Positions 23,601-32,536 are shown, counted from the stretch's first letter. The stretch: DNA of 64,000 bases from Deinococcus cellulosilyticus NBRC 106333 = KACC 11606 (GCF_007990775.1 NZ_BJXB01000027.1:1-64000); one strand, 5' to 3'. Numbers and translations are program-made. The notes: generated by a model from the letters alone, not told the origin.

Positions 23601-24815
23601 TCAATCCCCAATGGCCAGCGCTGGTTTTCTTCTGAGGGTGTTCATCAGGGCCAGCAGGGCCGCGATACCAGAGAGGATGGTGCCGACCAGGAACACACCA
23701 CTTCCTTGCAGGGGTTCGCTGAGCACGGCGACCAGCAGAGGTCCAGCAACCATGCCGATGGCAGATGCAGACTGTTTGTAGCCCATCACCCTGGCCCGGT
23801 CATGGTCGCTGGTGAGGTCCAGGTAGGCGGCAGAGAGGGCAGGGGCAATCAGGGCAGCACCCAGCCCTGCGAAGATGGCAGCGAGAATCATCATGGGAAT
23901 GCTGCTGCTGAGGAGAAGCATCAGGTACAGCGGAATCGAGAGCACAAATCCCAGCACGATGATGGGCATGCGTCCAAAGCGGTCACTGAGTTGCCCGAGG
24001 AAAGCCTGGCCTGCTGCGGTCACAATGCCATAGACACCCACGATGATGCCGAAGACGGTGGCACTCCAGCCGAGGTCGTTGTAGAAGTGCAGGATCATCT
24101 GCGGTTCCACGAAAGAGAACACGAAGGTGTTGAAGAAGTCCAGGGTCAGCAGCAGAAGCAGGAAGGGGGTGAAGCGAACAGGCTGGGCCGCAGCGGCTTT
24201 CTGTGCAGAGGTGGTGGCTTTGCGGTGGGTCTCAGGGAGTCTGAACAGGGCCAGAACCAGGGTCAGGGCGGCCAGTCCAGCAGAGACAAAGAAGGGGGCA
24301 AACAGTCCAAATCGGTCATACAGCACCCCTCCGAGGGTGGGACCAAAAATGAACCCGAAAGCAAATCCACCCATCACAATGCCTGCCCAGCGTGCCCGTT
24401 CTTTCTCGGGAATCAGGTCTCCGACGGCACCCATGGCTGCGGGCATCAAACCTGCGCCCAGTGCTCCTTGCAGGAAGCGCACAGCCACCATCAGGTTGAC
24501 GTTTTCGATGTAGGGGTAGATCAGGTTGGCAAGCAGCATGGCCAGCATGGCGAGCAGGGCAAAGGGTCTGCGACCAAAACGGTCTGCCAGACTTCCCATG
24601 ATGGGTGCGAAAATCAGCTGTCCGGCAGCAAAGGCGGTGGTCAGGTAGCCGAGTCCAGCCACTCCCGCCCCAAGCTGATCCATCTGCTTGGCAAATACGG
24701 GCATCCCAATGCCAAATCCGGTCTGAAAGAGGGCAAGGGCAATGGCGAAAAGGGTGATGGTGCTCTGGGCCTGTCTGGAAACGGTCTGGGGGGGTGTTGC
24801 AGTGGATGGGTTCAT
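23601..24815 (-). CDS. MFS transporter, TetA-like drug efflux group
   Basis: This encodes 404 residues with 12 predicted helices. The family loop 2-3 signature is GSLADRFGRRPFALLAML, repeated in degenerate form in the second half as GQLSDRFGRMPIIVLG. Motif C-like glycines are in MGGFAFGFIFGPTLGGVLYD. This places it with proton-coupled drug/H+ antiporters in the inner membrane. The start has an AAGGAG site. The promoter region carries the TCTAAC-N3-GTTAGA operator, and the upstream gene on the same strand encodes a TetR repressor, so ligand-induced efflux is likely. Confidence 0.9.
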   Translation of the reverse strand: MNPSTATPPQTVSRQAQSTITLFAIALALFQTGFGIGMPVFAKQMDQLGAGVAGLGYLTTAFAAGQLIFAPIMGSLADRFGRRPFALLAMLAMLLANLIYPYIENVNLMVAVRFLQGALGAGLMPAAMGAVGDLIPEKERARWAGIVMGGFAFGFIFGPTLGGVLYDRFGLFAPFFVSAGLAALTLVLALFRLPETHRKATTSAQKAAAAQPVRFTPFLLLLLTLDFFNTFVFSFVEPQMILHFYNDLGWSATVFGIIVGVYGIVTAAGQAFLGQLSDRFGRMPIIVLGFVLSIPLYLMLLLSSSIPMMILAAIFAGLGAALIAPALSAAYLDLTSDHDRARVMGYKQSASAIGMVAGPLLVAVLSEPLQGSGVFLVGTILSGIAALLALMNTLRRKPALAIGD

Positions 24816-24869
24816 GGGAAGCTCCTTGGAGGGTGAGTGCAGAAGTCAAATTCTTACCTTGATACTTTT

Positions 24870-24884
24870 TCTAACACTGTTAGA
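24870..24884 (-). promoter_or_regulatory. TetR operator in front of the MFS gene
   Basis: TCTAACACTGTTAGA has the same arms (TCTAAC and GTTAGA, 3-bp spacer) as the site before the TetR gene. It lies 55 nt upstream of the MFS start codon. Confidence 0.8.
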
Positions 24885-24909
24885 TTCTGAGCAAAAAAAG
24901 AGCATGAGG

Positions 24910-25527
24910 TCATGCCATGCGGTACCTCACCTCCCAGCTCAGCATCAGGTCCTGCAGGGTTTGCATGGACAGGCGTCTGGCTTTCTCCAGGGCCACATCG
25001 CAGGGATTGATCAGCACAATGCAGATCGCGCCATGGAACAGGGCCCACAGGGTCTCGGCAATGTCTCTCACGTTTGGAAAAAGAATCTGTCTGCTTGCGG
25101 CCCAGCGGCCCAGGGCCTCTTCGGCCACCTCGCACACCCGGGCACAGCCATCACAGCGGAAGGTGGCTTCGAGGTCCACCCCTGCCATGCCATTCATCAG
25201 TTCGTACATCCTGAGGTTGCTCAGGGCATGCTCCAGATACGCTTCACTCAGTTTCAGCAGGGCTGCTTCTGGGTTCTTTTCACTGGCACTGGCACTTTCC
25301 ATCATGTGGATCAGGCGCTCGAATTCCTCCTGAACCACTGCATTCAGGGCGTCTTCCTTGTTCTTGAAGTGCTGGTAAACAATGGGCGCAGTGTAATCGA
25401 TGCTGTCTGCAATGCGGCGGATGGTGACCGCTGACCAGCCCTCGGACTCGGCAATCTGGCGTGTAGCAGTCAGAATGCTGTCTCTGGTGGCCTGTTTTTC
25501 ACGTTCGCGTCGTTCCTTGCTGCCCAC
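24910..25527 (-). CDS. TetR/AcrR-family repressor
   Basis: This encodes 205 residues. The N-terminal DNA-binding domain reads TRDSILTATRQIAESEGWSA, then VTIRRIADSIDYTAPIVYQHF, then KNKEDALNAVV, a standard TetR helix-turn-helix. The C-terminal half is a helical ligand-binding domain of the WHG-like type, with three cysteines in FRCDGCARVC. The start is a GTG with AGGAG 7 nt upstream. It likely represses itself and the MFS gene through the two matching operators. Confidence 0.92.
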   Translation of the reverse strand: MGSKERREREKQATRDSILTATRQIAESEGWSAVTIRRIADSIDYTAPIVYQHFKNKEDALNAVVQEEFERLIHMMESASASEKNPEAALLKLSEAYLEHALSNLRMYELMNGMAGVDLEATFRCDGCARVCEVAEEALGRWAASRQILFPNVRDIAETLWALFHGAICIVLINPCDVALEKARRLSMQTLQDLMLSWEVRYRMA

Positions 25528-25543
25528 GGTTTAACTCCTTTAG

Positions 25544-25566
25544 AAAATCTAACTGTGTTAGATTTT
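25544..25566 (-). promoter_or_regulatory. TetR operator in front of the repressor gene
   Basis: AAAATCTAAC, TGT, GTTAGATTTT forms a perfect 10-bp inverted repeat with a 3-bp centre, 16 nt upstream of the repressor start codon. This implies autorepression. Confidence 0.82.
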
Positions 25567-25594
25567 AGAGCGAAGTGGGTGGGGTGTCAAGCTC

Positions 25595-25750
25595 CCCCCG
25601 CGCATCACTTCGCTCTGCGGTCCCCCCGTCAGCGTTGGGGGGTTGGGGGATATCTGACGTGAAAGCCATGCCAGACGCCCAACAATCCCCCTGCCTTAAG
25701 GGGGACAGTGCAAGCGAAGCGAGCACAGGGGGATCTGACCTCAGCCCTCC
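25595..25750. repeat. Composite dispersed repeat with C/G runs and inverted CTTCGCT arms
   Basis: The left arm has CCCCCCGCGCATCACTTCGC then TCTGCGGTCCCCCC. The right arm (AGGGGGACAGTGCAAGCGAA then GCGAGCACAGGGGGATC) is a degenerate inverted copy. The element looks like an intergenic palindromic repeat, not a gene. Short frames crossing it in both directions were rejected. Confidence 0.5.
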
Positions 25751-25753
25751 CAG

Positions 25754-25799
25754 ACAACAAATCTGAACCTGCTGCAGCACAGGCCACAGCAGGTTCAGA
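25754..25799 (-). terminator. Terminator of the GH3 gene
   Basis: A 13-bp perfect stem (TCTGAACCTGCTG at 25762-25774 with CAGCAGGTTCAGA at 25787-25799). On the minus strand it is followed by TTTGTTGT. Confidence 0.85.
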
Positions 25800-25810
25800 A
25801 TCAGAAGGTG

Positions 25811-28591
25811 TTACTGGTTGTAGCTCAGCCCGAAACCATAAGCAAAGAGGGGATCATAGGTGGCGTCTCCCACGTTCAGGGGAAGCTGCGCAACGCTCTT
25901 AGGCCAGCTGAAGGAGAGTTTGCCTTTGAAGTTTTTGTCCCCAAAGAGCACATCTGCCACCCCTGCACCCTCAGAGCCAGGGAGCCATGCGGCCACGAAA
26001 GCGCTGGATTTGGCAAGCTGGTCATTCACGATCATGGGGCGACCAGAAATCAGGACCACCACGCATTTGACGTTGCTGCACACGTTGTTGACGGTGGCCT
26101 GATCTGCAGCACTCAGGGTGAGGGTGCCGTTGTCCCCTGCCCCTTCGGCGTAGGGCTGTTCGCCGACCACCACGATGGCGGCTTCATAACCTTTGCCTGT
26201 GACATCTGCTGCAGAGGGGGTCACCACATGGTCCACTGTTGCTGTGGGGGCCACCTGCTTGATGCCTTCCAGAATGGTGGTGCCTTTGGTGATGGCTCCA
26301 GCCTTGCCCTGCCAGGAAATGGTCCAGCCCCCGCTCTGCAGGCCGATGTCATTGGCATGCGCACCAGCGACCAGCAGTTTTCCAGTCTTCTTCAGGGGAA
26401 GCAGGCTGTCGTTTTTCAGCAGCACCAGCGATTCCTGCACGGCCTGACGGGCGACGGCACGGTGGGCTGCGGAACCCACCTCAGCGAGTTCGCTGCGGTC
26501 AGAGAAGGGTTTCTCAAAGAGGCCCAGCTCAAATTTCTTGGTCAGGATGCGTTTCACAGCATCATCAATGCGGCTCATGGGGATGTTACCTGCATTGACT
26601 TCTGCAATGGCTCCAGTGATGAAGGTCTGGTATTTGTCGGGCACCATGATCATGTCGAGACCCGCATTGATGGAGTTCTTGATGTCTGAATTGTAATCCC
26701 CGGGAATCTGGTCAATGGCGGCCCAGTCACTGATCAGGAAGCCCTTGAATCCCAGTTCGGTTTTCAGAATGTCCGTGAGCAGCTGCTTGTGTCCATGCAG
26801 TTTTTGACCATTCCAGCTGCTGTAGGACGGCATGATGGTGCCGACATTGTGCTTGATGGCCTCAATGAAAGGGGCCAGGTGAATTTTGCGCAATGTGGCC
26901 TCATCGACCTGGGTGTCCCCCTGATCAATTTTGCCGTTGTTCCACGTGGTTCCACCATCGCCCACATAGTGCTTGGCGGTGGCCATCACGCTGTTTTTGT
27001 TGTTCAGGGATGTCCCTTGATAACCATCAATGATGGGGGTCATCATGCTGGCGATTTCGGGATCTTCTCCGAAGGACTCGTAGGTGCGGCCCCAGCGTTC
27101 ATCCCGTCCGACGCAAAGACAGGGGGAGAAATCCCAGCGGATGCCTGTCGCGTAGATTTCAGCTGCGGTGACCTCACCGATCTTCTTGACCAGCTCAGGG
27201 TTGCGGGTGGCCCCCAGACCGATGTTGTGGGGGAAAATGGTGGCCCCATACACGTTGTGGTGCCCGTGCACCCCATCCACCCCGTAGAGCATGGGAATGG
27301 ACAGGCGGTTCAAGAGGGAGTGATTCTGGAAGTCATCCACCATGTTGGCCCAGTCCACAGGGTTGTTTCCGGTGGTGGGAGCAGAACCGCCACCGCTCAG
27401 CAGAGAACCAATGCTCAGGTCGGCCAGATCGTACTTCTTGCCGTTCACTGCGCTGCGCTCGGCCTGGGTCATCTGACCGATTTTCTCTTCCAGGGTCATT
27501 CTGGAGAGCAAGTCATTCACACGGGCTTCCACGCTCTTGGTGCTGTCCTGGTAGGGGAACTTCTCATCGTCCTTGATGTAGAGGATGCCTTCCTTGGTGG
27601 TGTCCAGCGTGGCTCCGGTGGGATTGGACAGGGTGTATTTGACGGTCAGGTTCCCCTCGGCCACGTTGTTGTTGCTGCTCTGGATGCTGAAGGTCTTGCT
27701 GTCCTCTCCAGCAGCAAAGGTCAGGGTGCCCGAAGCTGCGGTGTAATTGCTGCCTGCTTTGGCCGTTTTGTCTGCAGTGCTGTACTTGACAGTCACGGGA
27801 CTGGTGGGCTTTTTGTCCAGCTTGACGGTCACGGTGGCCTGCTGGCCTTCGTTCACAGCCACCCTGGAGGTGTCCAGTGAGACTTTCACGGTCACAGGTG
27901 GTTTGGTTCCACCGGGAATGAGCTGGATGTCATCAATGAAGATGGTCCTGCTGACGGCTTCTCCCTGACCGTTGGACAGCTCAAAGGTGAAGCCCCACAC
28001 TTCCGAGAGGGTCACCCCATCGTTGGGGGTTTCTCCGCTGGGTTGCCAGCCACGGCGCACCATCTGGTCGAAAGGCACCTCGATTTTCTTCCAGCCTTTG
28101 GTGTCGTCCTTGAAAGGAAACTCGAAGCGTTCTGCACTGTCGATGTCCTTGTTGGGACCCTTGTTGTCCAGCAGGTCAAAACGGTAGGTTTTGCCACTGC
28201 CGTCCCCGTAAAACATGAAGGTGATGGCCTTGAAGCTGCTCCAGTCGGTGCTGCCCCACTTTTTGCCGCTGGCATCGGCAATCTTGAAGTCAAAGCCGCC
28301 CCAGCTTCCAGTCAGGGTGTACTGCACTTTCAGGGCTTTGGTGTCCTTGTTTTCGGCGTTCTTGATGGTCTCCTGGGTGATGACCAGCGGATCTTCGCCT
28401 TTCTCCTTGAAGGTGCGGATCTGGGCGGTGCTGTCTGCAGCGTCCACATCCACAGCAGACTCAAAGTTCTGGAACACTGTGGGTTTGTCTGGACCCGGGC
28501 CAGGAGGAGGTGTGGTACCGCCCGTCTGGCCGCAGGCGACCAGCGAAATGGACATCATCATGGTTAGAAGAAGGGTTCTGGATTGTTTCAC
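25811..28591 (-). CDS. Lipoprotein GH3 beta-glucosidase with CBM-like and Calx-beta domains
   Basis: This encodes 926 residues. A lipobox (SLVAC, C20) anchors the protein to a membrane facing outward, and a proline-rich linker follows. Residues 38-228 form a carbohydrate-binding jelly roll of the CBM11/CIA30-like kind (WGGFDFKIAD, YRFDLLDNKG, GWKKIEVPFDQM). Residues 232-343 are a Calx-beta domain (VNEGQQATVTVKL, TLTFAAGEDSKTFSI, YIKDDE). Residues 350-926 are the GH3 catalytic region with SPCLCVGRDERWGRTYESFG, KHYVGDGG and the nucleophile D622 in FLISDW. It should release glucose from beta-glucan oligomers at the cell surface. The start is a GTG with an AGAGG site. It follows a LacI regulator gene on the same strand. 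Confidence 0.94.
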   Translation of the reverse strand: MKQSRTLLLTMMMSISLVACGQTGGTTPPPGPGPDKPTVFQNFESAVDVDAADSTAQIRTFKEKGEDPLVITQETIKNAENKDTKALKVQYTLTGSWGGFDFKIADASGKKWGSTDWSSFKAITFMFYGDGSGKTYRFDLLDNKGPNKDIDSAERFEFPFKDDTKGWKKIEVPFDQMVRRGWQPSGETPNDGVTLSEVWGFTFELSNGQGEAVSRTIFIDDIQLIPGGTKPPVTVKVSLDTSRVAVNEGQQATVTVKLDKKPTSPVTVKYSTADKTAKAGSNYTAASGTLTFAAGEDSKTFSIQSSNNNVAEGNLTVKYTLSNPTGATLDTTKEGILYIKDDEKFPYQDSTKSVEARVNDLLSRMTLEEKIGQMTQAERSAVNGKKYDLADLSIGSLLSGGGSAPTTGNNPVDWANMVDDFQNHSLLNRLSIPMLYGVDGVHGHHNVYGATIFPHNIGLGATRNPELVKKIGEVTAAEIYATGIRWDFSPCLCVGRDERWGRTYESFGEDPEIASMMTPIIDGYQGTSLNNKNSVMATAKHYVGDGGTTWNNGKIDQGDTQVDEATLRKIHLAPFIEAIKHNVGTIMPSYSSWNGQKLHGHKQLLTDILKTELGFKGFLISDWAAIDQIPGDYNSDIKNSINAGLDMIMVPDKYQTFITGAIAEVNAGNIPMSRIDDAVKRILTKKFELGLFEKPFSDRSELAEVGSAAHRAVARQAVQESLVLLKNDSLLPLKKTGKLLVAGAHANDIGLQSGGWTISWQGKAGAITKGTTILEGIKQVAPTATVDHVVTPSAADVTGKGYEAAIVVVGEQPYAEGAGDNGTLTLSAADQATVNNVCSNVKCVVVLISGRPMIVNDQLAKSSAFVAAWLPGSEGAGVADVLFGDKNFKGKLSFSWPKSVAQLPLNVGDATYDPLFAYGFGLSYNQ

Positions 28592-28700
28592 GGGAAACCT
28601 CTGGGGGTGTGCCTGCCAGGAACATGGGAAATCGAGAGCAAGAAGGGTCCACAGGCTGCCCGATCAGCAGCCCTGCAGGGAAGAAATGGATTGTCAGGGT

Positions 28701-29708
28701 TTAGTTTTTGAGGTTTAAGACGGAATGCCGGACGACCAGTAGAGGCTCAAAGCCAGGGGTCACCTCCTTGTCTGTGCTGTTCAGCAGCCCGAGCACCGTG
28801 TTTGCCGCAGCAGCACCCATCTCAAAGATGGGCACCCTCACCGTGGTCAGGGCCGGATGCATGTAACGGGAAAACAGGATGTCGTCAAAACCCACCACCG
28901 ACACATCCTCTGGAATGCGCAAATTGAAATCCCTCAGGGCCTGGTAGGCTCCCATCGCCATCTGGTCGTTGCCACAAAAAAGCGCAGTGAAAGACGGACC
29001 CGAGAGGAGTTTCAGTGCCGCCTGATACCCTCCCGACTCGGTGTAATCTGCTGCAACGACCAGACCGTCTGGACAGGAGACACCGGCCTGCTTCAGGGCA
29101 CGGTGGTAACCGGAAAGTTTGGAACGGGTGACGTGCGTGCGCGGGTCACCGGTGATGTGGGCGATGCGGGTGTGACCATGGTCAATCAGGTAACGGTTGG
29201 CGAGGTAAGCCCCCATCTCTTCGTCGATCCCGATGCTGTGCACGGTCTGCTCGGGGTCATGCCCGAGCACCACCAGGGGTTTGCCTGCGGGGTTCACCTC
29301 TTCGAGGTCTGCGGCAGACAGCCGCTCTCCGAAATAGATCACCCCATCGGCGTCGTTCTGGAGCAGGTAGGCCAGGGTCTGCAGTTCGGTGGTCCGGTTG
29401 CTCTGACCACTCGCCACCACCAGACGGTATGGCGTTTCCTTCAGGACCTGCTGGATGCCTTCCAGGAAAACCCCAAAAAACGGACCTGCAATCCAGGGCA
29501 CCAGCACCCCAATCCCGCCCAGCTTCCGGCTGACCAGGGCTCTGGCCAGCGGATTGGGCTGGTATTTCAGCTGTGTGGCGGCAGCCTCCACCAGCTTCCG
29601 GGTGTCCTGCGAGATCGGGCCGCTGGCATTCAGCACCCGAGACACGGTCGACACCGAGACGCCAGCGAGGACCGAAACGTCCTTGATGGTGGTTCGTTTT
29701 CTGTTCAT
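28701..29708 (-). CDS. LacI-family regulator next to the GH3 gene
   Basis: This encodes 335 residues from the ATG at 29708 (AGGAAAACC site); the open frame to 29765 has no site. The helix-turn-helix is TTIKDVSVLAGVSVSTVSRV followed by LNASGPISQDTRKLVEAAATQLKYQPN. The sugar-binding domain includes GGIGVLVPWIAGPFFGVFLEGI, LFCGNDQMAMGAYQAL and VSVVGFDDILFSRYMHPALTTVRV. A LacI-like site lies 11-24 nt upstream of its own start, suggesting autoregulation. It probably controls the GH3 gene downstream. A weak GC-rich hairpin at 28654-28672 lies between the two genes. Confidence 0.93.
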   Translation of the reverse strand: MNRKRTTIKDVSVLAGVSVSTVSRVLNASGPISQDTRKLVEAAATQLKYQPNPLARALVSRKLGGIGVLVPWIAGPFFGVFLEGIQQVLKETPYRLVVASGQSNRTTELQTLAYLLQNDADGVIYFGERLSAADLEEVNPAGKPLVVLGHDPEQTVHSIGIDEEMGAYLANRYLIDHGHTRIAHITGDPRTHVTRSKLSGYHRALKQAGVSCPDGLVVAADYTESGGYQAALKLLSGPSFTALFCGNDQMAMGAYQALRDFNLRIPEDVSVVGFDDILFSRYMHPALTTVRVPIFEMGAAAANTVLGLLNSTDKEVTPGFEPLLVVRHSVLNLKN

Positions 29709-29718
29709 GGTTTTCCTG

Positions 29719-29732
29719 TGGAAACGTTTGTA
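29719..29732 (-). promoter_or_regulatory. LacI-type operator upstream of the second LacI gene
   Basis: TGGAAACGTTTGTA has the AACGTT core and matches the cre/LacI pattern with one mismatch. It overlaps the expected promoter or leader of the regulator gene. Confidence 0.5.
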
Positions 29733-29802
29733 GTTAATTCTGGCAGATGACAAAGGAATTTGCAATAGAGGAAGTGAAAATTTGTGGAAAGGTTTTTATA
29801 AA

Positions 29803-29826
29803 GCTTTCAGCGGTCAGCCATCAGTC
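29803..29826. repeat. Short heptamer repeat between divergent genes
   Basis: GCTTTCAGCGGTCAGCCATCAG consists of three 7-bp units of the GCTGAYG family. The rest of 29733-29902 holds no gene. Confidence 0.65.
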
Positions 29827-29926
29827 CTGGCAGAGCAGAGGCTCTGGACCGAAGAAAGGTTTCTCTCAAGACACTGCTTCTAGCCAGGAGGGACGGATTC
29901 TGTAGCGCAGGACGTAAAATCATCAC

Positions 29927-30301
29927 ATGCATCAAGGTCTAGGTTCCATGAGCAACAGTGAAATCGATGCAAGAAACATTCACGGCCATCTGGTCAAAAG
30001 CAGCAGGTGGAGTGCGGCAGGTGCCATCTTGTTTTCAGTGAGCCTGGGTGTGGTTGCCGTTTTGTATCTTCAGCAACAGAGCAATCCAGAAGCCACCCAC
30101 AAAATCTTTGATCCTGCCACAGACCCTGTCTTCATGTTCCAGATCATGCTGGTGTTTTACTGCGTCATGGTGCTCATTCTGACTGTCCGGGCCATCCAGC
30201 TTTCCGGGCTTGCACGAAAAATTCAGGCAATGCTGGACAAACAGCAATTTGCTGAGATTGAACGTGAATTTCACAAATACCGTCCCAGAAGAAGGGGCTG
30301 A
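29927..30301 (+). CDS. Two-helix membrane protein, paralogue 1
   Basis: This encodes 124 residues with predicted helices near residues 30-48 and 66-88 and a basic C-terminus (FHKYRPRRRG). A TAAAAT box (29915-29920) lies 6 nt before the ATG, so the transcript is probably leaderless. The N-terminal motif SMSNSEIDARNIHGHLVKS is nearly the same as in the next gene (AMSSSEIDARHIHAHLVRM). The C-terminal halves also align (LARKIQAMLDKQQFAEIEREFHKYRP with LKRKTQALLEKHHFEELVQDYRKYLP), showing tandem duplication. The function is unknown. Confidence 0.65.
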   Translation: MHQGLGSMSNSEIDARNIHGHLVKSSRWSAAGAILFSVSLGVVAVLYLQQQSNPEATHKIFDPATDPVFMFQIMLVFYCVMVLILTVRAIQLSGLARKIQAMLDKQQFAEIEREFHKYRPRRRG

Positions 30302-30340
30302 AACATATGCAGGTCAACGGATCAGAGGTAGAATGTGGAC

Positions 30341-30688
30341 ATGTATGAAAGTCTGGGGGCGATGAGCAGCAGTGAAATTGATGCAAGACACATTCATGCC
30401 CATCTGGTCCGGATGCACAGGCATTTTATGCAAACTGCCATTTTTTTTCTGTTCTGGATCACCGTCAGTTCGAGTTTGCATTTTTCAGGGCATCCCAGCT
30501 GGGTCGTGATCAATCCTGCACAGGACAGGCTGTTTATTGTTCTGATGATGGGTGCTGCTGTCTGTACCGTTGGTGTGTTTTTGCAAGCCCATCATTTCGG
30601 GAACCTGAAACGAAAAACCCAGGCTCTGCTGGAAAAACACCATTTTGAAGAGCTTGTCCAGGATTACCGCAAATACCTCCCCAGATGA
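30341..30688 (+). CDS. Two-helix membrane protein, paralogue 2
   Basis: This encodes 115 residues from the ATG at 30341, 6 nt after a TAGAAT box (30329-30334), so again probably leaderless; a GTG two codons earlier falls too close to the -10 box. The architecture is the same as the gene at 29927: a conserved SSSEIDARHIHAHLV cytoplasmic segment, two helices (near 29-50 and 62-82) and a basic, helical tail ending KYLPR. Each copy has its own promoter. No family is recognised. Confidence 0.65.
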   Translation: MYESLGAMSSSEIDARHIHAHLVRMHRHFMQTAIFFLFWITVSSSLHFSGHPSWVVINPAQDRLFIVLMMGAAVCTVGVFLQAHHFGNLKRKTQALLEKHHFEELVQDYRKYLPR

Positions 30689-30773
30689 TCCTGAACCTCC
30701 CCGTTGAAATGGCCTGTGCCTGCTACGCCACCTGACGCATGTGCAGGGCAGCAGAAACCTTTTTACTGAAACC

Positions 30774-31622
30774 ATGCGCTATTTTCAGGAGCGGGCCCTC
30801 ACGCCCGAGCAACTGGCCCAGGCAAGTGACCTGCAGGCCACCATCAACAAACAAAGGGGTCTGGACCTCAAACTGGGTCTGGATTACGAACCCCTCACCG
30901 TGCACGAGACCCCCTGGCACCGCCACCATCTGGTTTTTGAAGGGGACAGACTGGTCGGTTATGGCAGCATCCTCGGGGCTTACCACATGCCCGAACTCAA
31001 AATCATGGTGGCTCCAGAGCACCGCAGAAAAGGCATTGGCACACAGATCCTGAACACCATGGTCCGGGTCTGTCAGGTGCCGGGCGTGCAGAAAATTCTG
31101 GGCATCTGTGAAGCCGCCTCTCCTGAAGGTCAGGCCTTCTTGCAGAAGCGCGAGGTCACCCTGGACTTTGCCGAGTACCGCATGGTGCTCGATCTGGGTG
31201 ATCTGGAGGCCCCTGTTCTGCCTGCAGGCATCACGGTCATGCAGGCCACACCAGCAGATGCAGAAGCCATTGCAGAAGGAGCACAGTCGGATTTCGGGTT
31301 CACCATGAACCTTGCAGAGCTGCGAAAAGAACTTGCGAATGAAGGGGAACCCCATCAGGTCCTGAAAGTGAATGGAAGGGTGGTCGCAAACCTCAGGGTC
31401 TTCCACACCGCGAATCGGGCAGGGATTTATGCCTTCCGGGTGCATCCCGATTTCCGCCGTCGGGGTCTGGGTGAACTCTTGATGCGTCAGGTGCTTTCCA
31501 GCCTGCAGGACCAGTACCAGCAGGCATGGCTGGAGGTCAACTCAGACAATCCTGCGGCCATTGCGCTCTACAGGAAGCTGGGTTTTGACATCAGCGTCAA
31601 TTACGGCTACTACCGCCTTTGA
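30774..31622 (+). CDS. Tandem GNAT-domain acetyltransferase
   Basis: This encodes 282 residues with two GNAT domains. The N-terminal domain has the acetyl-CoA loop in KIMVAPEHRRKGIGTQILN. The C-terminal domain has AFRVHPDFRRRGLGELLMRQ followed by SDNPAAIALYRKLGFDI, the usual end of the fold. Such duplicated GNATs N-acetylate small amines or antibiotics; the substrate is not predictable. I chose the ATG at 30774 because the upstream GTG at 30741 would add residues unlike the domain. The next gene starts 17 nt after the stop. Confidence 0.85.
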   Translation: MRYFQERALTPEQLAQASDLQATINKQRGLDLKLGLDYEPLTVHETPWHRHHLVFEGDRLVGYGSILGAYHMPELKIMVAPEHRRKGIGTQILNTMVRVCQVPGVQKILGICEAASPEGQAFLQKREVTLDFAEYRMVLDLGDLEAPVLPAGITVMQATPADAEAIAEGAQSDFGFTMNLAELRKELANEGEPHQVLKVNGRVVANLRVFHTANRAGIYAFRVHPDFRRRGLGELLMRQVLSSLQDQYQQAWLEVNSDNPAAIALYRKLGFDISVNYGYYRL

Positions 31623-31639
31623 AACGGAAGAGGGATAAA

Positions 31640-32533
31640 TTGCACGAACACGAAGTGAACACCAGCGAAGATCTGGTCCAGCGTCTGCTGGACCTCCAGT
31701 TTCCTGAATACGCCCACCTGCCCCTGAAACATCTGGAATCCAGCGGAACCGACCACCGCATGTACCGCCTTGGAGAAGACCTGGTGGTGCGCCTTCCCAA
31801 AGTCTCCTGGGCAACACCCCAGATGGGGAAAGAACACCACTGGCTTCCCAGACTGGCCCCTCATTTGCCCCTGACCATTCCCACCCCTGTTGCCCAAGGG
31901 GTGCCCGCAGAAGGCTACCCCTGGAACTGGTCCATCTACAAATGGATTGAGGGTGAAAATGCCACCCTGGACCGCATGAGTGATTCTTGCCAGACGGCAA
32001 GAAAGCTTGCTGAATTCGTGCTGGCCCTCCAAAGCATCGACCCCACCGGTGGCCCCCTGCCCGGAGACCACAACTTTGGCAGAGGGGTCCCGCTGCAAAT
32101 GCGAGACGGAATGACCCGCCACAACATTTCCCAACTTGAAGGCTGGTTTGATGTTCAGGCCCTGACTGACGCATGGGAACGTGCCCTGAATGCACCTGTC
32201 TGGGAAGGAGAGGGGGTCTGGCTGCATGGTGATCTGCAAGCAGGAAACCTGCTGGCAAAAAATGGGACCCTCCACGCCGTGATTGACTTTGGAGGGCTTG
32301 CCATTGGTGATCCAGCCTGTGACCTGATGGTCGCCTGGAACCTCTTTGATGCAAAATCCCGTCAGGTTTACCGTCAGGCCCTTGGGGTGGACAATGCCAC
32401 CTGGGAACGTGGGAAAGGCTGGGCCTTATCCGTTGCTGTGGTGGCCCTGCCTTACTACCGCCACACCAATCCCGGTCTGGTTGCCATCTCGGAATATGCT
32501 TTACAGCAGGTGCTGGCAGACGCAGAAACCTGA
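31640..32533 (+). CDS. Aminoglycoside phosphotransferase-family kinase
   Basis: This encodes 297 residues from a TTG at 31640, preceded by GAAGAGGG with 6-nt spacing. Another in-frame TTG at 31619 would overlap the GNAT stop. Kinase features are the ATP-lobe segment GTDHRMYRLGEDLVVRLPK, the catalytic loop WLHGDLQAGNLL (HGDxxxxN) and the metal ligand in AVIDFGGLAIGDPACDLMVAWN. This pattern, IDFGGxxxGDPAxDL, is common in chromosomal APH-like kinases of Deinococcus and Bacillus relatives. It is probably cotranscribed with the GNAT gene. An antibiotic-modifying role is possible but not shown. Confidence 0.87.
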   Translation: MHEHEVNTSEDLVQRLLDLQFPEYAHLPLKHLESSGTDHRMYRLGEDLVVRLPKVSWATPQMGKEHHWLPRLAPHLPLTIPTPVAQGVPAEGYPWNWSIYKWIEGENATLDRMSDSCQTARKLAEFVLALQSIDPTGGPLPGDHNFGRGVPLQMRDGMTRHNISQLEGWFDVQALTDAWERALNAPVWEGEGVWLHGDLQAGNLLAKNGTLHAVIDFGGLAIGDPACDLMVAWNLFDAKSRQVYRQALGVDNATWERGKGWALSVAVVALPYYRHTNPGLVAISEYALQQVLADAET

Positions 32534-32536
32534 GGT

